Source: Pseudomonas tolaasii NCPPB 2192
GTDB lineage: Bacteria > Pseudomonadota > Gammaproteobacteria > Pseudomonadales > Pseudomonadaceae
DNA length: 64,000 nucleotides
Assembly (NCBI RefSeq): GCF_002813445.1
Contig: NZ_PHHD01000001.1
Span: 2,232,001-2,296,000, forward strand
Direction: 5' to 3'
This document shows positions 43,856 to 52,368 of this stretch, in pieces. A program made the position numbers and the translations under genes. Each line of letters opens with the position of its first letter. Within the stretch, counting starts at the first letter, position 1. Under the pieces are notes generated by a model, which searched no databases, was not told the DNA's origin, and saw nothing but the letters and a program-made list of their open reading frames with translations.

Positions 43856-45538
43856 TCACAACTGATAACTGAAACTCAGCGTATACCGTGGCCGCCGGTT
43901 GAAACTGTCCAGGGCGATGTCCGACATCGGCTTGGCCGCTTCCAGTGCAATGTTGTAGTACTTGTTGTCGCCAAAGCGCAGGCCCACGGCGGCCGATGAC
44001 ATGTCATTGCCCTTGACCGGCAGCTCGTTGAACCACGTCTTGGCGCGGTCGAGCACCACGTAAGGCTGCAGCACCTTCACCCAGTCGCCGGCGCGATTGA
44101 AGCTGTAGTTGACCTCATACGCCACGCCCCAACCCTTGTCGCCCGAGCCCTGGTCGTCCGGGTAGCCGCGTCCGAAGTTCTGCCCGCCGAAGGTGGCGCG
44201 TTCGCTGTCGGGCAGGGTGTTGTTGCTCCAGTAAAACGCGCCTGACAACACGCCCTGCCAATTGTCGAAGAACTTGTCGCTCTGCACGCCGGAGAGGCGC
44301 AGACGGAAGAAGTCCAGGTCAGGCTCTGCGGTGCCGAGGTCGCTGTGGGTTCTGGCGCCCAGGCCGTTGATGCCCTGGTACAGGCCGGCACTGAGAATGC
44401 GCAATTGACGGGCGTCGGATTTGCGCCAGTCGCCTTCGAAGGCGAGCGCGCGCAGATTGGTTTCGATGTCGAAGCGTGGCTGATAGCCGACCAGTTGATA
44501 ACGGGTGGTCTGGTCCACCGCATACAGGCGCGTGCCCAGGGTCAGCGACTCATTGGGTGAGGCAATCAAGGGGTGGCTGAGGCCGAGGGTGTAGCGGTCG
44601 ATGGACTGGTGCGGTTTGAGCTCGAAGCCGCCGTCGAGCTGGATGTTGCTTCTGGGGTCGGCGCGATAACGCTCGGCACCGAGCACCAGCTGGGTGCCTT
44701 CGGCATTGATGAACTGGCTGTAGCCTACGCGGTAGTAATGCTCTTTGTCGTCGCCCGGCGGAAACAGGCCACTGACGTTGATCTGTTCACCCACGGACGT
44801 CTGGGAATTGCTGGTGGCCGTGAGCAAGGCCTGCAGGCCGCCACGGTTTTCGTCGACCAGGCTCATGCTGGTGGTGAACGGTTTGCGGCTGGCCTGGATG
44901 ACCATGTGCGTGGCGCCGTCGGTGGTGCCGGGTGGCGGCACTTGCGCTTGCAGGGTCACGCCCGGAATGCGCCCCATCAAGGTGGTGTAGCGCTCGAACG
45001 TCTTGCGTGTGAGCGGGCGTTCACCGAGCAATTTGTTCGCCAGTTTGTCGACGTAGGCGGAGACCGATCCGATGTCGCCGTTCTGTTGGTAATCCTTGAT
45101 GTAACCCTCTACCAGTACCACGCGCACCAGGCCGTTTTCGAAGTTCTGCTGTGGCAAAAACGCGTAGGACAACAGGTAGCCGTCTTCCTGGTAGCGGCGG
45201 GTGATGCTGCGGGTTGCCTCGATCAGCTGCGCAAGGTTGGTCTCATGCCCAATCAGCGGCGCGAATGCCTTGGCGGTCTCATCCAGCGGGTAGACGGTGC
45301 CGCCCTCGATCTGCAATTTGCGGATGGTGACTTTGGTGTCCATCAACAGGGGTTGGCCTTGTGTGGGCGAGGTTTCCGGCACCTGGGTCTGGGGCGTGAC
45401 AGGGCGGTACGCGTCCGCCGGCAGGTTGGGCACCGGCAGGGTGCGGATGGTGTCGTTGCTGTTGAGGAAGCTGGGAAGGGTCTCGGCCTGGACGTAGGCA
45501 CTGAGGGTGAGCAATAACAACGGCGTCAACACGCGCAT
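43856..45538 (-). CDS. TpsB/FhaC/ShlB-type outer-membrane transporter
   Basis: 560 residues from ATG 45538 (GGAG 6 nt upstream). Signal peptide MRVLTPLLLLTLSAYVQA, a Pro-rich N-terminal stretch, a POTRA domain (VTIRKLQIEGGTVYPLDE, LSYAFLPQQNFENGLVRVVLVEGYI), and a 16-strand beta-barrel with the FhaC-type region ATFGGQNFGRGYPDDQGSGDKG and a terminal aromatic strand RYTLSFSYQL. Two-partner secretion exporter. No classical TpsA with a filamentous haemagglutinin domain is adjacent; the neighbour is a glycine-rich lipoprotein. Confidence 0.92.
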   Translation of the reverse strand: MRVLTPLLLLTLSAYVQAETLPSFLNSNDTIRTLPVPNLPADAYRPVTPQTQVPETSPTQGQPLLMDTKVTIRKLQIEGGTVYPLDETAKAFAPLIGHETNLAQLIEATRSITRRYQEDGYLLSYAFLPQQNFENGLVRVVLVEGYIKDYQQNGDIGSVSAYVDKLANKLLGERPLTRKTFERYTTLMGRIPGVTLQAQVPPPGTTDGATHMVIQASRKPFTTSMSLVDENRGGLQALLTATSNSQTSVGEQINVSGLFPPGDDKEHYYRVGYSQFINAEGTQLVLGAERYRADPRSNIQLDGGFELKPHQSIDRYTLGLSHPLIASPNESLTLGTRLYAVDQTTRYQLVGYQPRFDIETNLRALAFEGDWRKSDARQLRILSAGLYQGINGLGARTHSDLGTAEPDLDFFRLRLSGVQSDKFFDNWQGVLSGAFYWSNNTLPDSERATFGGQNFGRGYPDDQGSGDKGWGVAYEVNYSFNRAGDWVKVLQPYVVLDRAKTWFNELPVKGNDMSSAAVGLRFGDNKYYNIALEAAKPMSDIALDSFNRRPRYTLSFSYQL

Positions 45539-45636
45539 AGGACACTCCATGGTCAAACTGCAGCAGCGTTTCGGGCCCGCCGGGTTCTGGGACGCGGTTC
45601 GGGAGAGCCAGGCCTTGTTGATACAGGCCCGCCCAT

Positions 45637-45671
45637 AAAAAAGACGAGAGACTTATTAAGGGTCTCTCGTC
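45637..45671 (-). terminator. Intrinsic terminator after the glycine-rich gene
   Basis: On the minus strand: a perfect 10-bp stem GACGAGAGAC/GTCTCTCGTC (arms 45662-45671 and 45643-45652), 9-nt loop, then six T residues (45637-45642 read as T). It lies 54 nt after the stop of the glycine-rich gene and about 100 nt before the tpsB start, so tpsB must rely on read-through or its own promoter. Confidence 0.92.
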
Positions 45672-45724
45672 TCAACCAAGCGTAGGCGCTGTAGGGGAGG
45701 CCGTCTAATCGGCCAGGTGCAATT

Positions 45725-47425
45725 CTATTTTTTGCCGGTCAGGCCGTTGAGCAAACCTCCCAGACCGCCGCTTGTGCCAGTGCTGGCACTGCCGTTTGCC
45801 GAGGCGCTGGCACCTGCGCCTACCGTCAAGCCACCGAGCAAGCCGCCACCGCCTGTGGTGCCGCCGGTCACCAGGCCACCCACCGAGCCTACGGTATTGC
45901 CCACCGTGGTGACGGTGGTGCCGACGGCGTTGGTGATCGGGTTGGCGTTAGCCGCAGTCAGGTTGGTACCCAGGCCGGCGACGGCGCCACCGACTTGAGT
46001 CACCAGGCCATTGACGGGGGCGCCGAGCCCGGTGGTGGTGCCTATGTTTTGGGTCAATGTGGCCACGCCGGTGGTCACAGGGTTAAGGGCTGCGCCGACG
46101 TTGGTGGCCAGGCCTGCTACCGGGGCAGTCGCCGCGGTGTTGGCCACGCCGGTGCCGCCGATCACGGTGCCCAGGGACGCAACCGTATTGCCCAGTGCGC
46201 CACCTGTAACACCGGCTGCGCTGACCGTGCCGTTGGTGTTGCCGGCGTTCAGGCCGTTGCCCACGTTAGCGACCAGACCCCCTACCAACTCAGGCAGGCC
46301 AGGCGCAGAAGCGCCACCGGCAGGTGCGACGTAGCCGCCGGATTTGTCGAGCACGCCGCCGACTCCGGTCAGCGCACCCCCGACCACGGTGGTCACTGGG
46401 TTGCCGCTGCCGCCGGCACTGGCGACTTGACCGCCAAGGCCTTTCACGGTGGAGCCGACTTGATCCAGCAGGCCATTGACCGGGTTGCCCAGGCCGGTAG
46501 CCTTGCCCAGGTTGCCGGTGGTGTTTTCAACCAGCGACACCACAGGTACCAGGACTTTGCCGCCAACCGTGTTGGTCAGCGAACCCAGCGGGCCGGTGGT
46601 GCTGGCGGTGCTGAGTGTATCGCCGAGCATGGTTACGGTTTGGCCGACTTTATCCACCAGGCCGCCCGCTGCGCCGCCAACACCGCCGGTCAAGCCGCCG
46701 ACTACCGGGATGCCGCCCAGGGTAGTGCCCAGGGATTTCCCGGTGTTCGATACGCCGGTGCCCAGGTCCGAGACGCCATCGCCTACACCGGCCACCGTGA
46801 TGCCCAGGGAGTTGCTGTTGGTTCCCAGCGAGCCCAGGCCGTTGGTGACGCCGCTGCCAATGCTGGTGACCGCGTTGCCGGTGGAGGTGACCAGGCCGCC
46901 AGCGGTCGTCCCGACCACTGGAACTCCGTTCAAGGCCGAGCCCAGATCACCGACAGCCGCACCTACGTTGCCGACGGTAGTGCCCAGAGTGCCGGCGATT
47001 TGGCCGGTGACCAGTGGTGTAGTGGTCGACCCGGTGCCACCGCCAGTGCCACCGCCGGTTCCGCCGCCTGTGCCACCGCCAGTGCCACCGCCGGTTCCGC
47101 CGCCTGTGCCACCGCCAGTACCACCGCCGGTTCCGCCACCAGTGCCACCGCCGGTTCCGCCACCTGTGCCGCCGCCAGTGCCACCACCGGTTCCGCCGCC
47201 AGTGCCGCCACCTGTGCCGCCGCCAGTACCACCATCGGTTCCGCCACCTGTGCCGCCACCGGTGCCACCGCCAGTACCGCCACCCGCGCCTGCATCAGGG
47301 GATGAAGCCGCCACGCTGCTGTGATGTCCGCCGCCACCGCTGCTGCAGCCACCGAGGCTCATCGCCATGATCAGGGCCAGTGCGGTACTTGCCTTCCAAA
47401 GCACTACTTGAGTTTGAGTTTTCAT
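45725..47425 (-). CDS. Glycine-rich repeat lipoprotein (collagen-like annotation type)
   Basis: 566 residues from ATG 47425 (AAGGGAA upstream). Signal peptide with lipobox SLGGC (cysteine near 27), a short linker, about 20 GGGT tetrapeptides (roughly residues 47-132), then a Gly/Val/Thr/Ala-rich body of weak repeats such as GLGxPVNGLxxQVG seen twice. No charged domain and no cysteines after the lipobox. Similar proteins are often called collagen-like, but GGGT is not a G-X-Y collagen repeat. Surface adhesin or matrix protein is an inference from composition and from the adjacent TpsB and Tad genes. Confidence 0.8.
   Translation of the reverse strand: MKTQTQVVLWKASTALALIMAMSLGGCSSGGGGHHSSVAASSPDAGAGGGTGGGTGGGTGGGTDGGTGGGTGGGTGGGTGGGTGGGTGGGTGGGTGGGTGGGTGGGTGGGTGGGTGGGTGGGTGGGTGGGTGSTTTPLVTGQIAGTLGTTVGNVGAAVGDLGSALNGVPVVGTTAGGLVTSTGNAVTSIGSGVTNGLGSLGTNSNSLGITVAGVGDGVSDLGTGVSNTGKSLGTTLGGIPVVGGLTGGVGGAAGGLVDKVGQTVTMLGDTLSTASTTGPLGSLTNTVGGKVLVPVVSLVENTTGNLGKATGLGNPVNGLLDQVGSTVKGLGGQVASAGGSGNPVTTVVGGALTGVGGVLDKSGGYVAPAGGASAPGLPELVGGLVANVGNGLNAGNTNGTVSAAGVTGGALGNTVASLGTVIGGTGVANTAATAPVAGLATNVGAALNPVTTGVATLTQNIGTTTGLGAPVNGLVTQVGGAVAGLGTNLTAANANPITNAVGTTVTTVGNTVGSVGGLVTGGTTGGGGLLGGLTVGAGASASANGSASTGTSGGLGGLLNGLTGKK
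47032..47286 (-). repeat. 12-nt minisatellite coding for GGGT
   Basis: About 21 head-to-tail copies of a GGTGGCGGCACT-like unit (minus strand), with silent variation at third positions and one copy giving GTDG. Because the unit is a multiple of three, gain or loss of copies would change repeat length without shifting the frame. Confidence 0.9.
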
Positions 47426-47726
47426 GATTGAGTTCCCTTGCACCTGTACAACGTCTGTTGTTTTCAAACGCTCGTTATTTCTAGGGATAGCGATACGTTT
47501 GTCCGTGTTGTCATCACAGACCCGGGTGCTCTTTCTCACAATGCTCAACTTGGTATTAACGATTTATATACTGGAGGGGTATCACTGCTTAGCGACTAAT
47601 ACCAAGGGAGGGAGGAGAAGGTGTATCAAGAAATATATGTTAGAAAAATCATGTGGTTAAACAAGATAGCGGGCTAATTAACGCCCGCTATAACTTAAGT
47701 TGTATATATACAATTTATCAGTGTAT
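47426..47726. other. A/T-rich gap between the glycine-rich and MaoC genes
   Basis: 301 nt, markedly A/T richer than the rest of the window. It should carry the promoter of the glycine-rich gene. A small open frame on the plus strand here lacks a ribosome-binding site and family resemblance. It also contains the hairpin at 47667-47692 and a short palindrome TTGTATATATACAA at about 47699-47712. Confidence 0.55.
47667..47692 (-). terminator. Hairpin after the MaoC gene
   Basis: ATAGCGGGC (47667-47675) and GCCCGCTAT (47684-47692) form a perfect 9-bp stem with an 8-nt loop, 34 nt after the minus-strand stop. The following CTTGTTT is a modest U-tract. Confidence 0.65.
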
Positions 47727-48575
47727 TCAGGCAATCGGCTGCCACTTGCCGACCATGTTTTCAATGTCGCCCGTGCCTTTTAACTGCAACTCGCCGCTGG
47801 AGCCGGCAGCGCTGGTTAACAGGATCACTTCACCGGGCAGGCGAACCGGCTTCTTGAACTCCACCACGATCTCGATATTGGCGGCCGGCAGGTGTTCGCC
47901 CAGGGCGGCGAGGGTATGCGCCTTGTTCCACAGACCGTGGGCGATGGCCTGGGGGAAGCCGAACAGCTTGGCGGTCAGCGCGCTCAAGTGGATCGGGTTG
48001 TAATCGCCCGACACCCGCGCGTAACGGCGGCCGATGTCGGCGGGGGCTTTCCAGCGGGTCAGTTCGCTGACCTGGGTGGGGCCGGGCATTGCCTCATCCA
48101 CCGGCTCGCCTTCGAGTTTCACGCCCCGGCAGAGCATCCGGCTTTCGGCTTCCCAGAGCAGGCCGAGAGAATCCTCGACGGTGGTCACCAAATCAAAGGT
48201 TGCACCCTTGGCGTGGGGCTTGAGGTTGTGTGTGTGCACCGCCACGCTCAGGTCGCTGACTGCACCCATTGGCCGGTGGATGCGGATACGGTTGCTCAGG
48301 TGAATCAACCCCAACAGCGGAAACGGGAAACGCTTTGCGGTCAGCAACTGCATCTGCAACCCGAACGCCAGGATATGCGGATAAGTCGCCGGCAGCATCG
48401 GGCTCTCGGCAAAACCACACACCTTCCGATAGGCCGCCACCTCCTTGGGGTTAACTCGGACCCGGCAGCGCAACCCCTGTTCGGGCAAGGTGCTACCGGT
48501 GATCTTGCGCTTGAGCGCCGCGCGCCAGTACAACGGCGGCAAAAACGGCGCGTTGCCTAAGGTTGTCCATTCCAT
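47727..48575 (-). CDS. MaoC-type (R)-hydratase, HtdX-like
   Basis: 282-residue double hot-dog dehydratase acting on acyl chains: enoyl to (R)-3-hydroxyacyl thioester. The catalytic Asp/His motif is RVSGDYNPIHLS (about residue 195). N-terminal hot-dog half: LPATYPHILAFGLQMQLL. ATG 48575 with GGGAG upstream, 2 nt after the fabG stop. Same partner set as mycobacterial HtdX-FabG4-FadA2, which supports a chain-handling role. Confidence 0.88.
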   Translation of the reverse strand: MEWTTLGNAPFLPPLYWRAALKRKITGSTLPEQGLRCRVRVNPKEVAAYRKVCGFAESPMLPATYPHILAFGLQMQLLTAKRFPFPLLGLIHLSNRIRIHRPMGAVSDLSVAVHTHNLKPHAKGATFDLVTTVEDSLGLLWEAESRMLCRGVKLEGEPVDEAMPGPTQVSELTRWKAPADIGRRYARVSGDYNPIHLSALTAKLFGFPQAIAHGLWNKAHTLAALGEHLPAANIEIVVEFKKPVRLPGEVILLTSAAGSSGELQLKGTGDIENMVGKWQPIA

Positions 48576-48577
48576 GT

Positions 48578-49921
48578 TTACGCTCCCAGCAGGCTTTGCC
48601 CGCACACGCGCAGCGCCTGGCCGCTGACCGCGCCGGTGCCGGGTTGGCCGAGCCACGCCACGGCTTCGGCGACGTCTTGCGGCAGGCCACCCTGGCCCAG
48701 CGAACTCATGCGCCGCCCGGCTTCACGCAGGGCAAAGGGAATATGCGCGGTCATTTGGGTTTCGATAAACCCCGGCGCCACGGCATTGATGCTGATGCCA
48801 CGCGCCTTGAGCAGCGGCGCCCAGGCTTGCGCGAGGCCGATCAACCCGGCCTTGCTCGCGGCGTAATTGGTTTGCCCACGGTTGCCGGCGATACCACTGA
48901 TGGACGCCAGCAACACCACGCGGGCGTTGTCGTGCAGGGTGCCGCTGTCGAGCAGGGCCTTGGTCAGCACTTGCGGCGCATTGAGGTTCACCGCCAGCAC
49001 CGCGTCCCAGTATTCCGGGGTCATGTTGGCCAGGGTTTTGTCGCGGGTGATACCGGCGTTGTGCACCAGAATGTCGAGGCCGCCCGGCAGGTTTTCGATC
49101 AACTGCGTGGCCGCGTCTTCGGCGCAGATATCCAGCACCACGGTACGCGCACCCAGGCGCGCGGCGAGGGCTTCAAGGTCGGCCTTGGCCTGGGGCACGT
49201 CGAGCAGGATCACCTCGGCGCCGTCGCGGGCGAGGGTTTCGGCGATGGACGCGCCAATGCCGCGGGCGGCCCCGGTGACCAGCGCCTTGCGCCCGGCGAG
49301 CGGGCGCGTCCAATCCTCGACCGGCGTGTCGCAGGCTTCAAGACGAATGACCTGGCCGGAGATATAGGCGCTTTTGGGCGACAGGAAAAACCGCAGCGCG
49401 CCCTCCAACTGGTCTTCAGCGCCGTCGCCGACGTAGAGCAGTTGCAGCACGCCGCCATTGCGCAATTCTTTGGCGAGGGAGCGGCTGAAACCTTCAAGTG
49501 CACGTTGCGCACTGGCGGCAAACGGGTCCGTAAGGCTTTCCGGTGCGCGGCCCAGAATCACCAGGTGCGCGCTGTTATCCAGGTTTTTCAGCAGCGGCTG
49601 AAAGAACTCGCGCAGTTGCTTGAGCTGGTCGGTGTGCTGCAACTCACTGGCATCGAACACCACCGCCTTGAGCTTGGGGCCGTGGCCGGGAATCCATGTC
49701 GAGTTTTCGGTGCCGTAACTGTAAGTCGCGTCGGTGAGTTTGTGGGCAAAGGCCTGCACGTTGGCGGTGAGCGCGCCGCCGCCGAGCAGCAGCGCCCCTT
49801 CGACCGGGCGCAGGCGCCCGGCTTGCCAGCGTTCCAGGCGTACCGGTGACGGCAGGCCAATGGCGGCGACCAGGCGATGGCCGAGGCTTGAGTTGGCGAA
49901 GTCGATATAACGGTCAGACAT
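48578..49921 (-). CDS. fabG: Long-form 3-oxoacyl-(ACP) reductase, FabG4-like
   Basis: 447 residues, nearly twice the usual FabG. An N-terminal degenerate Rossmann/flavodoxin-like domain (about 1-205) is followed by the SDR domain: KALVTGAARGIGASIAETLA (NAD(P) site), LVHNAGITRD, catalytic Ser in VLLASISGIAG, and YAASKAGLIGLAQ (Tyr-x-x-x-Lys). This layout is that of HMwFabG/FabG4. GGAG ribosome-binding site. Operon with the MaoC gene and divergent from the thiolase gene. Confidence 0.92.
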   Translation of the reverse strand: MSDRYIDFANSSLGHRLVAAIGLPSPVRLERWQAGRLRPVEGALLLGGGALTANVQAFAHKLTDATYSYGTENSTWIPGHGPKLKAVVFDASELQHTDQLKQLREFFQPLLKNLDNSAHLVILGRAPESLTDPFAASAQRALEGFSRSLAKELRNGGVLQLLYVGDGAEDQLEGALRFFLSPKSAYISGQVIRLEACDTPVEDWTRPLAGRKALVTGAARGIGASIAETLARDGAEVILLDVPQAKADLEALAARLGARTVVLDICAEDAATQLIENLPGGLDILVHNAGITRDKTLANMTPEYWDAVLAVNLNAPQVLTKALLDSGTLHDNARVVLLASISGIAGNRGQTNYAASKAGLIGLAQAWAPLLKARGISINAVAPGFIETQMTAHIPFALREAGRRMSSLGQGGLPQDVAEAVAWLGQPGTGAVSGQALRVCGQSLLGA

Positions 49922-50034
49922 GGAACGCTCTCCGAAGGCTGGGGTTCAAAAGGTTGACCACCCCGGGGCGGTAGTCGTTCGATCAGCCTAGGCTAGGCTG
50001 AGAGATCCAGCCCACATCTGACAGGGAGCTTTCC

Positions 50035-51312
50035 ATGACTCAATTGCGCCGTGTAGCGATCATTGGCGGTAACCGCATTCCTTTCGCCCGCTCCAATGGC
50101 CCTTACGCCACGGCGAGCAACCAGGCCATGCTCACCGCAGCCCTGGAAGGCTTGATCGAACGCTACAACCTGCACGGCCTGCGCCTGGGCGAAGTGGCCG
50201 CCGGCGCAGTGCTCAAGCACTCGCGCGACTTCAACCTCACCCGCGAATGCGTGCTCGGCTCGCGCCTGTCGCCGCAAACCCCGGCCTACGATATCCAGCA
50301 AGCCTGTGGCACCGGCCTTGAGGCCGCGCTGCTGGTGGCCAACAAGATAGCCATGGGCCAGATTGAATGCGGGGTTGCCGGCGGCGTGGACACCACGTCC
50401 GACGCGCCAATCGGTGTGAACGAGGGCCTGCGCAAAATCTTGCTGCAGGCCAACCGCAGCAAATCCATGGCGGATAAATTAAAAGTCCTGTTACAACTTC
50501 GTCCTCATCACCTCAAGCCCGAGCTGCCGCGCAACGGCGAGCCACGCACCGGGTTATCCATGGGTCAGCATTGCGAGCTGATGGCGCAAACCTGGCAGAT
50601 TCCCCGTGCCGAGCAGGATCAACTCGCCCTGGAAAGCCATCAGAAAATGGCCGCGTCCTACGCCGAAGGCTGGCACAACGATTTGCTCACGCCGTTCCTT
50701 GGCCTGACCCGCGACAACAACCTGCGCCCCGACCTGACCCTGGAAAAACTTGCCAGCCTCAAACCGGTATTCGAGCGCAGCGAAAAGGGCACCCTGACCG
50801 CCGGCAACTCCACGCCGCTTACCGACGGTGCGTCATTGGTGCTGCTGGGCAGTGAAGCCTGGGCCAAGGAGCGCGGCTTGCCGATCCTGGCATATTTGCG
50901 CGATGGCGAGGCGGCGGCTGTAGATTTCGTCAACGGTGCCGAAGAACTGTTGATGGCGCCGGTGTATGCCGTGCCGCGCTTGCTGGCCAGAAATGGCCTG
51001 ACGCTGCAGGATTTTGACTACTACGAGATCCACGAAGCCTTCGCTGCCCAAGTGTTGTGCACGCTCAAGGCCTGGGAAGACGCCGACTATTGCAAGACGC
51101 GTCTGGGGCTGGACGCACCGTTGGGTTCCATCGACCGCAGCCGGTTGAATGTCAAAGGCAGCTCGCTGGCGGCGGGCCACCCGTTTGCCGCCACCGGCGG
51201 GCGCATCGTGGCCAATCTGGCGAAATTGCTGGATGCGGCGGGCAAGGGCCGGGGGCTGATTTCGATCTGCGCCGCTGGCGGGCAAGGCGTTACAGCGATT
51301 GTCGAGCGGTGA
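50035..51312 (+). CDS. Acetyl-CoA C-acyltransferase (thiolase), FadI-like
   Basis: 425-residue thiolase condensing or cleaving acyl-CoA. Nucleophilic Cys in DIQQACGTGLEAALLVANK, GNSTPLTDGASLVLLGSE, EIHEAFAAQVLCTL, catalytic His in SLAAGHPFAATGGRI, and the second Cys in ISICAAGGQGVTAIVE. GGGAG 6 nt before the ATG. Divergently transcribed from the long fabG, so the 113-nt gap between them should hold shared control sites. Confidence 0.93.
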   Translation: MTQLRRVAIIGGNRIPFARSNGPYATASNQAMLTAALEGLIERYNLHGLRLGEVAAGAVLKHSRDFNLTRECVLGSRLSPQTPAYDIQQACGTGLEAALLVANKIAMGQIECGVAGGVDTTSDAPIGVNEGLRKILLQANRSKSMADKLKVLLQLRPHHLKPELPRNGEPRTGLSMGQHCELMAQTWQIPRAEQDQLALESHQKMAASYAEGWHNDLLTPFLGLTRDNNLRPDLTLEKLASLKPVFERSEKGTLTAGNSTPLTDGASLVLLGSEAWAKERGLPILAYLRDGEAAAVDFVNGAEELLMAPVYAVPRLLARNGLTLQDFDYYEIHEAFAAQVLCTLKAWEDADYCKTRLGLDAPLGSIDRSRLNVKGSSLAAGHPFAATGGRIVANLAKLLDAAGKGRGLISICAAGGQGVTAIVER

Positions 51313-51436
51313 AACTGGCATATTGGATGCATTCTTAAGTGATCAGCGGTCGGCAGCCCCTCCCACCGGCGAGCCGATTGCCGTATAACGAGTGCCACAC
51401 GCGTGTTTGGTAATACAGGACCCACAATAAAAGCTG

Positions 51437-52336
51437 ATGAAGACTCCTAAACGCATTGAACCCCTGATCGAAGATGGTCTGGTCGACGAAGTGCTGCGCC
51501 CACTGATGAGTGGTAAAGAAGCAGCTGTTTATGTGGTGCGCTGCGGCAATGAATTGCGTTGCGCCAAGGTTTACAAGGAGGCAAATAAACGAAGTTTTCG
51601 TCAGGCGTCCGAGTACCAGGAAGGCCGTAAGGTCCGTAACAGCCGCCAGGCCCGCGCCATGGCCAAGGGCTCCAAGTTCGGCAAGAAAGAAACCGAAGAT
51701 GCCTGGCAGAACGCCGAAGTGGCGGCGTTGTTCCGCCTGGCCGGTGCAGGTGTACGCGTGCCGCAGCCGTACGATTTCCTTGAGGGCGTGCTGCTGATGG
51801 AGTTGGTGGCCGACGAGTACGGCGATGCGGCGCCGCGTTTGAACGACGTGGTGCTGGAGCCGGATCAGGCGCGCGAATACCACGCCTTCCTGATTTCCCA
51901 GATCGTGCTGATGCTGTGTACCGGCCTGGTGCACGGTGACTTGTCCGAGTTCAACGTACTGTTGACCCCGACCGGCCCGGTGATTATCGACCTGCCCCAG
52001 GCGGTGGATGCGGCGGGTAACAACCACGCGTTCAACATGCTGGAGCGCGACGTGGGCAACATGGCTTCCTACTTCGGGCGCTTTGCCCCGGAGTTGAAGA
52101 AAACCAAGTACGCCAAGGAAATGTGGGCGCTTTACGAAGCCGGCACCTTGCACCCGGCCAGTGTATTGACCGGCGAGTTCGACGAGCCGGAAGAACTAGC
52201 GGACGTGGGCGGCGTGATGCGCGAAATCGAAGCGGCGCGGCTGGATGAAGAGCGTCGTCAGGCAATTCGTGCGGCGGATGAAGCGCCACAGAGCAAAGTA
52301 CCGGACGAGCCACCACCGCCGCCCTGGATGCAGTAA
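51437..52336 (+). CDS. RIO-type serine protein kinase
   Basis: 299-residue atypical kinase of the RIO1 class. Nucleotide site SGKEAAVYVV with Lys in CAKVYKEANKRSF, catalytic loop LVHGDLSEFNVLL, metal Asp in VIIDLPQAVD, and a charged C-terminal tail ending in PPPPPWMQ. The substrate in bacteria is not established. No obvious ribosome-binding site before the ATG. Stands alone. Confidence 0.9.
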   Translation: MKTPKRIEPLIEDGLVDEVLRPLMSGKEAAVYVVRCGNELRCAKVYKEANKRSFRQASEYQEGRKVRNSRQARAMAKGSKFGKKETEDAWQNAEVAALFRLAGAGVRVPQPYDFLEGVLLMELVADEYGDAAPRLNDVVLEPDQAREYHAFLISQIVLMLCTGLVHGDLSEFNVLLTPTGPVIIDLPQAVDAAGNNHAFNMLERDVGNMASYFGRFAPELKKTKYAKEMWALYEAGTLHPASVLTGEFDEPEELADVGGVMREIEAARLDEERRQAIRAADEAPQSKVPDEPPPPPWMQ

Positions 52337-52339
52337 CCC

Positions 52340-52363
52340 TGTGGGAGCTGGCCAGCTCCCACA
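52340..52363. repeat. 24-nt perfect REP palindrome
   Basis: TGTGGGAGCTGG followed at once by CCAGCTCCCACA: both REP outer ends fused with no middle. Four nt after the RIO kinase stop and 6 nt before the cueR stop, so it is likely to end both transcripts. Confidence 0.85.
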
Positions 52364-52368
52364 GTGGT

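Noticed and set aside
47032..47286. Regular short repeats that might suggest a CRISPR array
   Set aside because: The units are contiguous 12-mers in a coding frame with no spacers and no cas genes.
45995..47305. 436-codon plus-strand frame opposite the glycine-rich gene
   Set aside because: Its repeats are just the reverse complement of the GGGT minisatellite. The minus strand has signal peptide, lipobox, ribosome-binding site and terminator.
28343..47425. Whole Tad region as a recently acquired genomic island
   Set aside because: No integrase, tRNA, direct repeats or sharp base-composition edge is visible, and REPINs like those elsewhere occur inside it. It looks long resident.
47424..47660. 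78-codon plus-strand frame in the A/T-rich gap
   Set aside because: No ribosome-binding site, no family likeness, and it overlaps the expected promoter and start of the glycine-rich gene.
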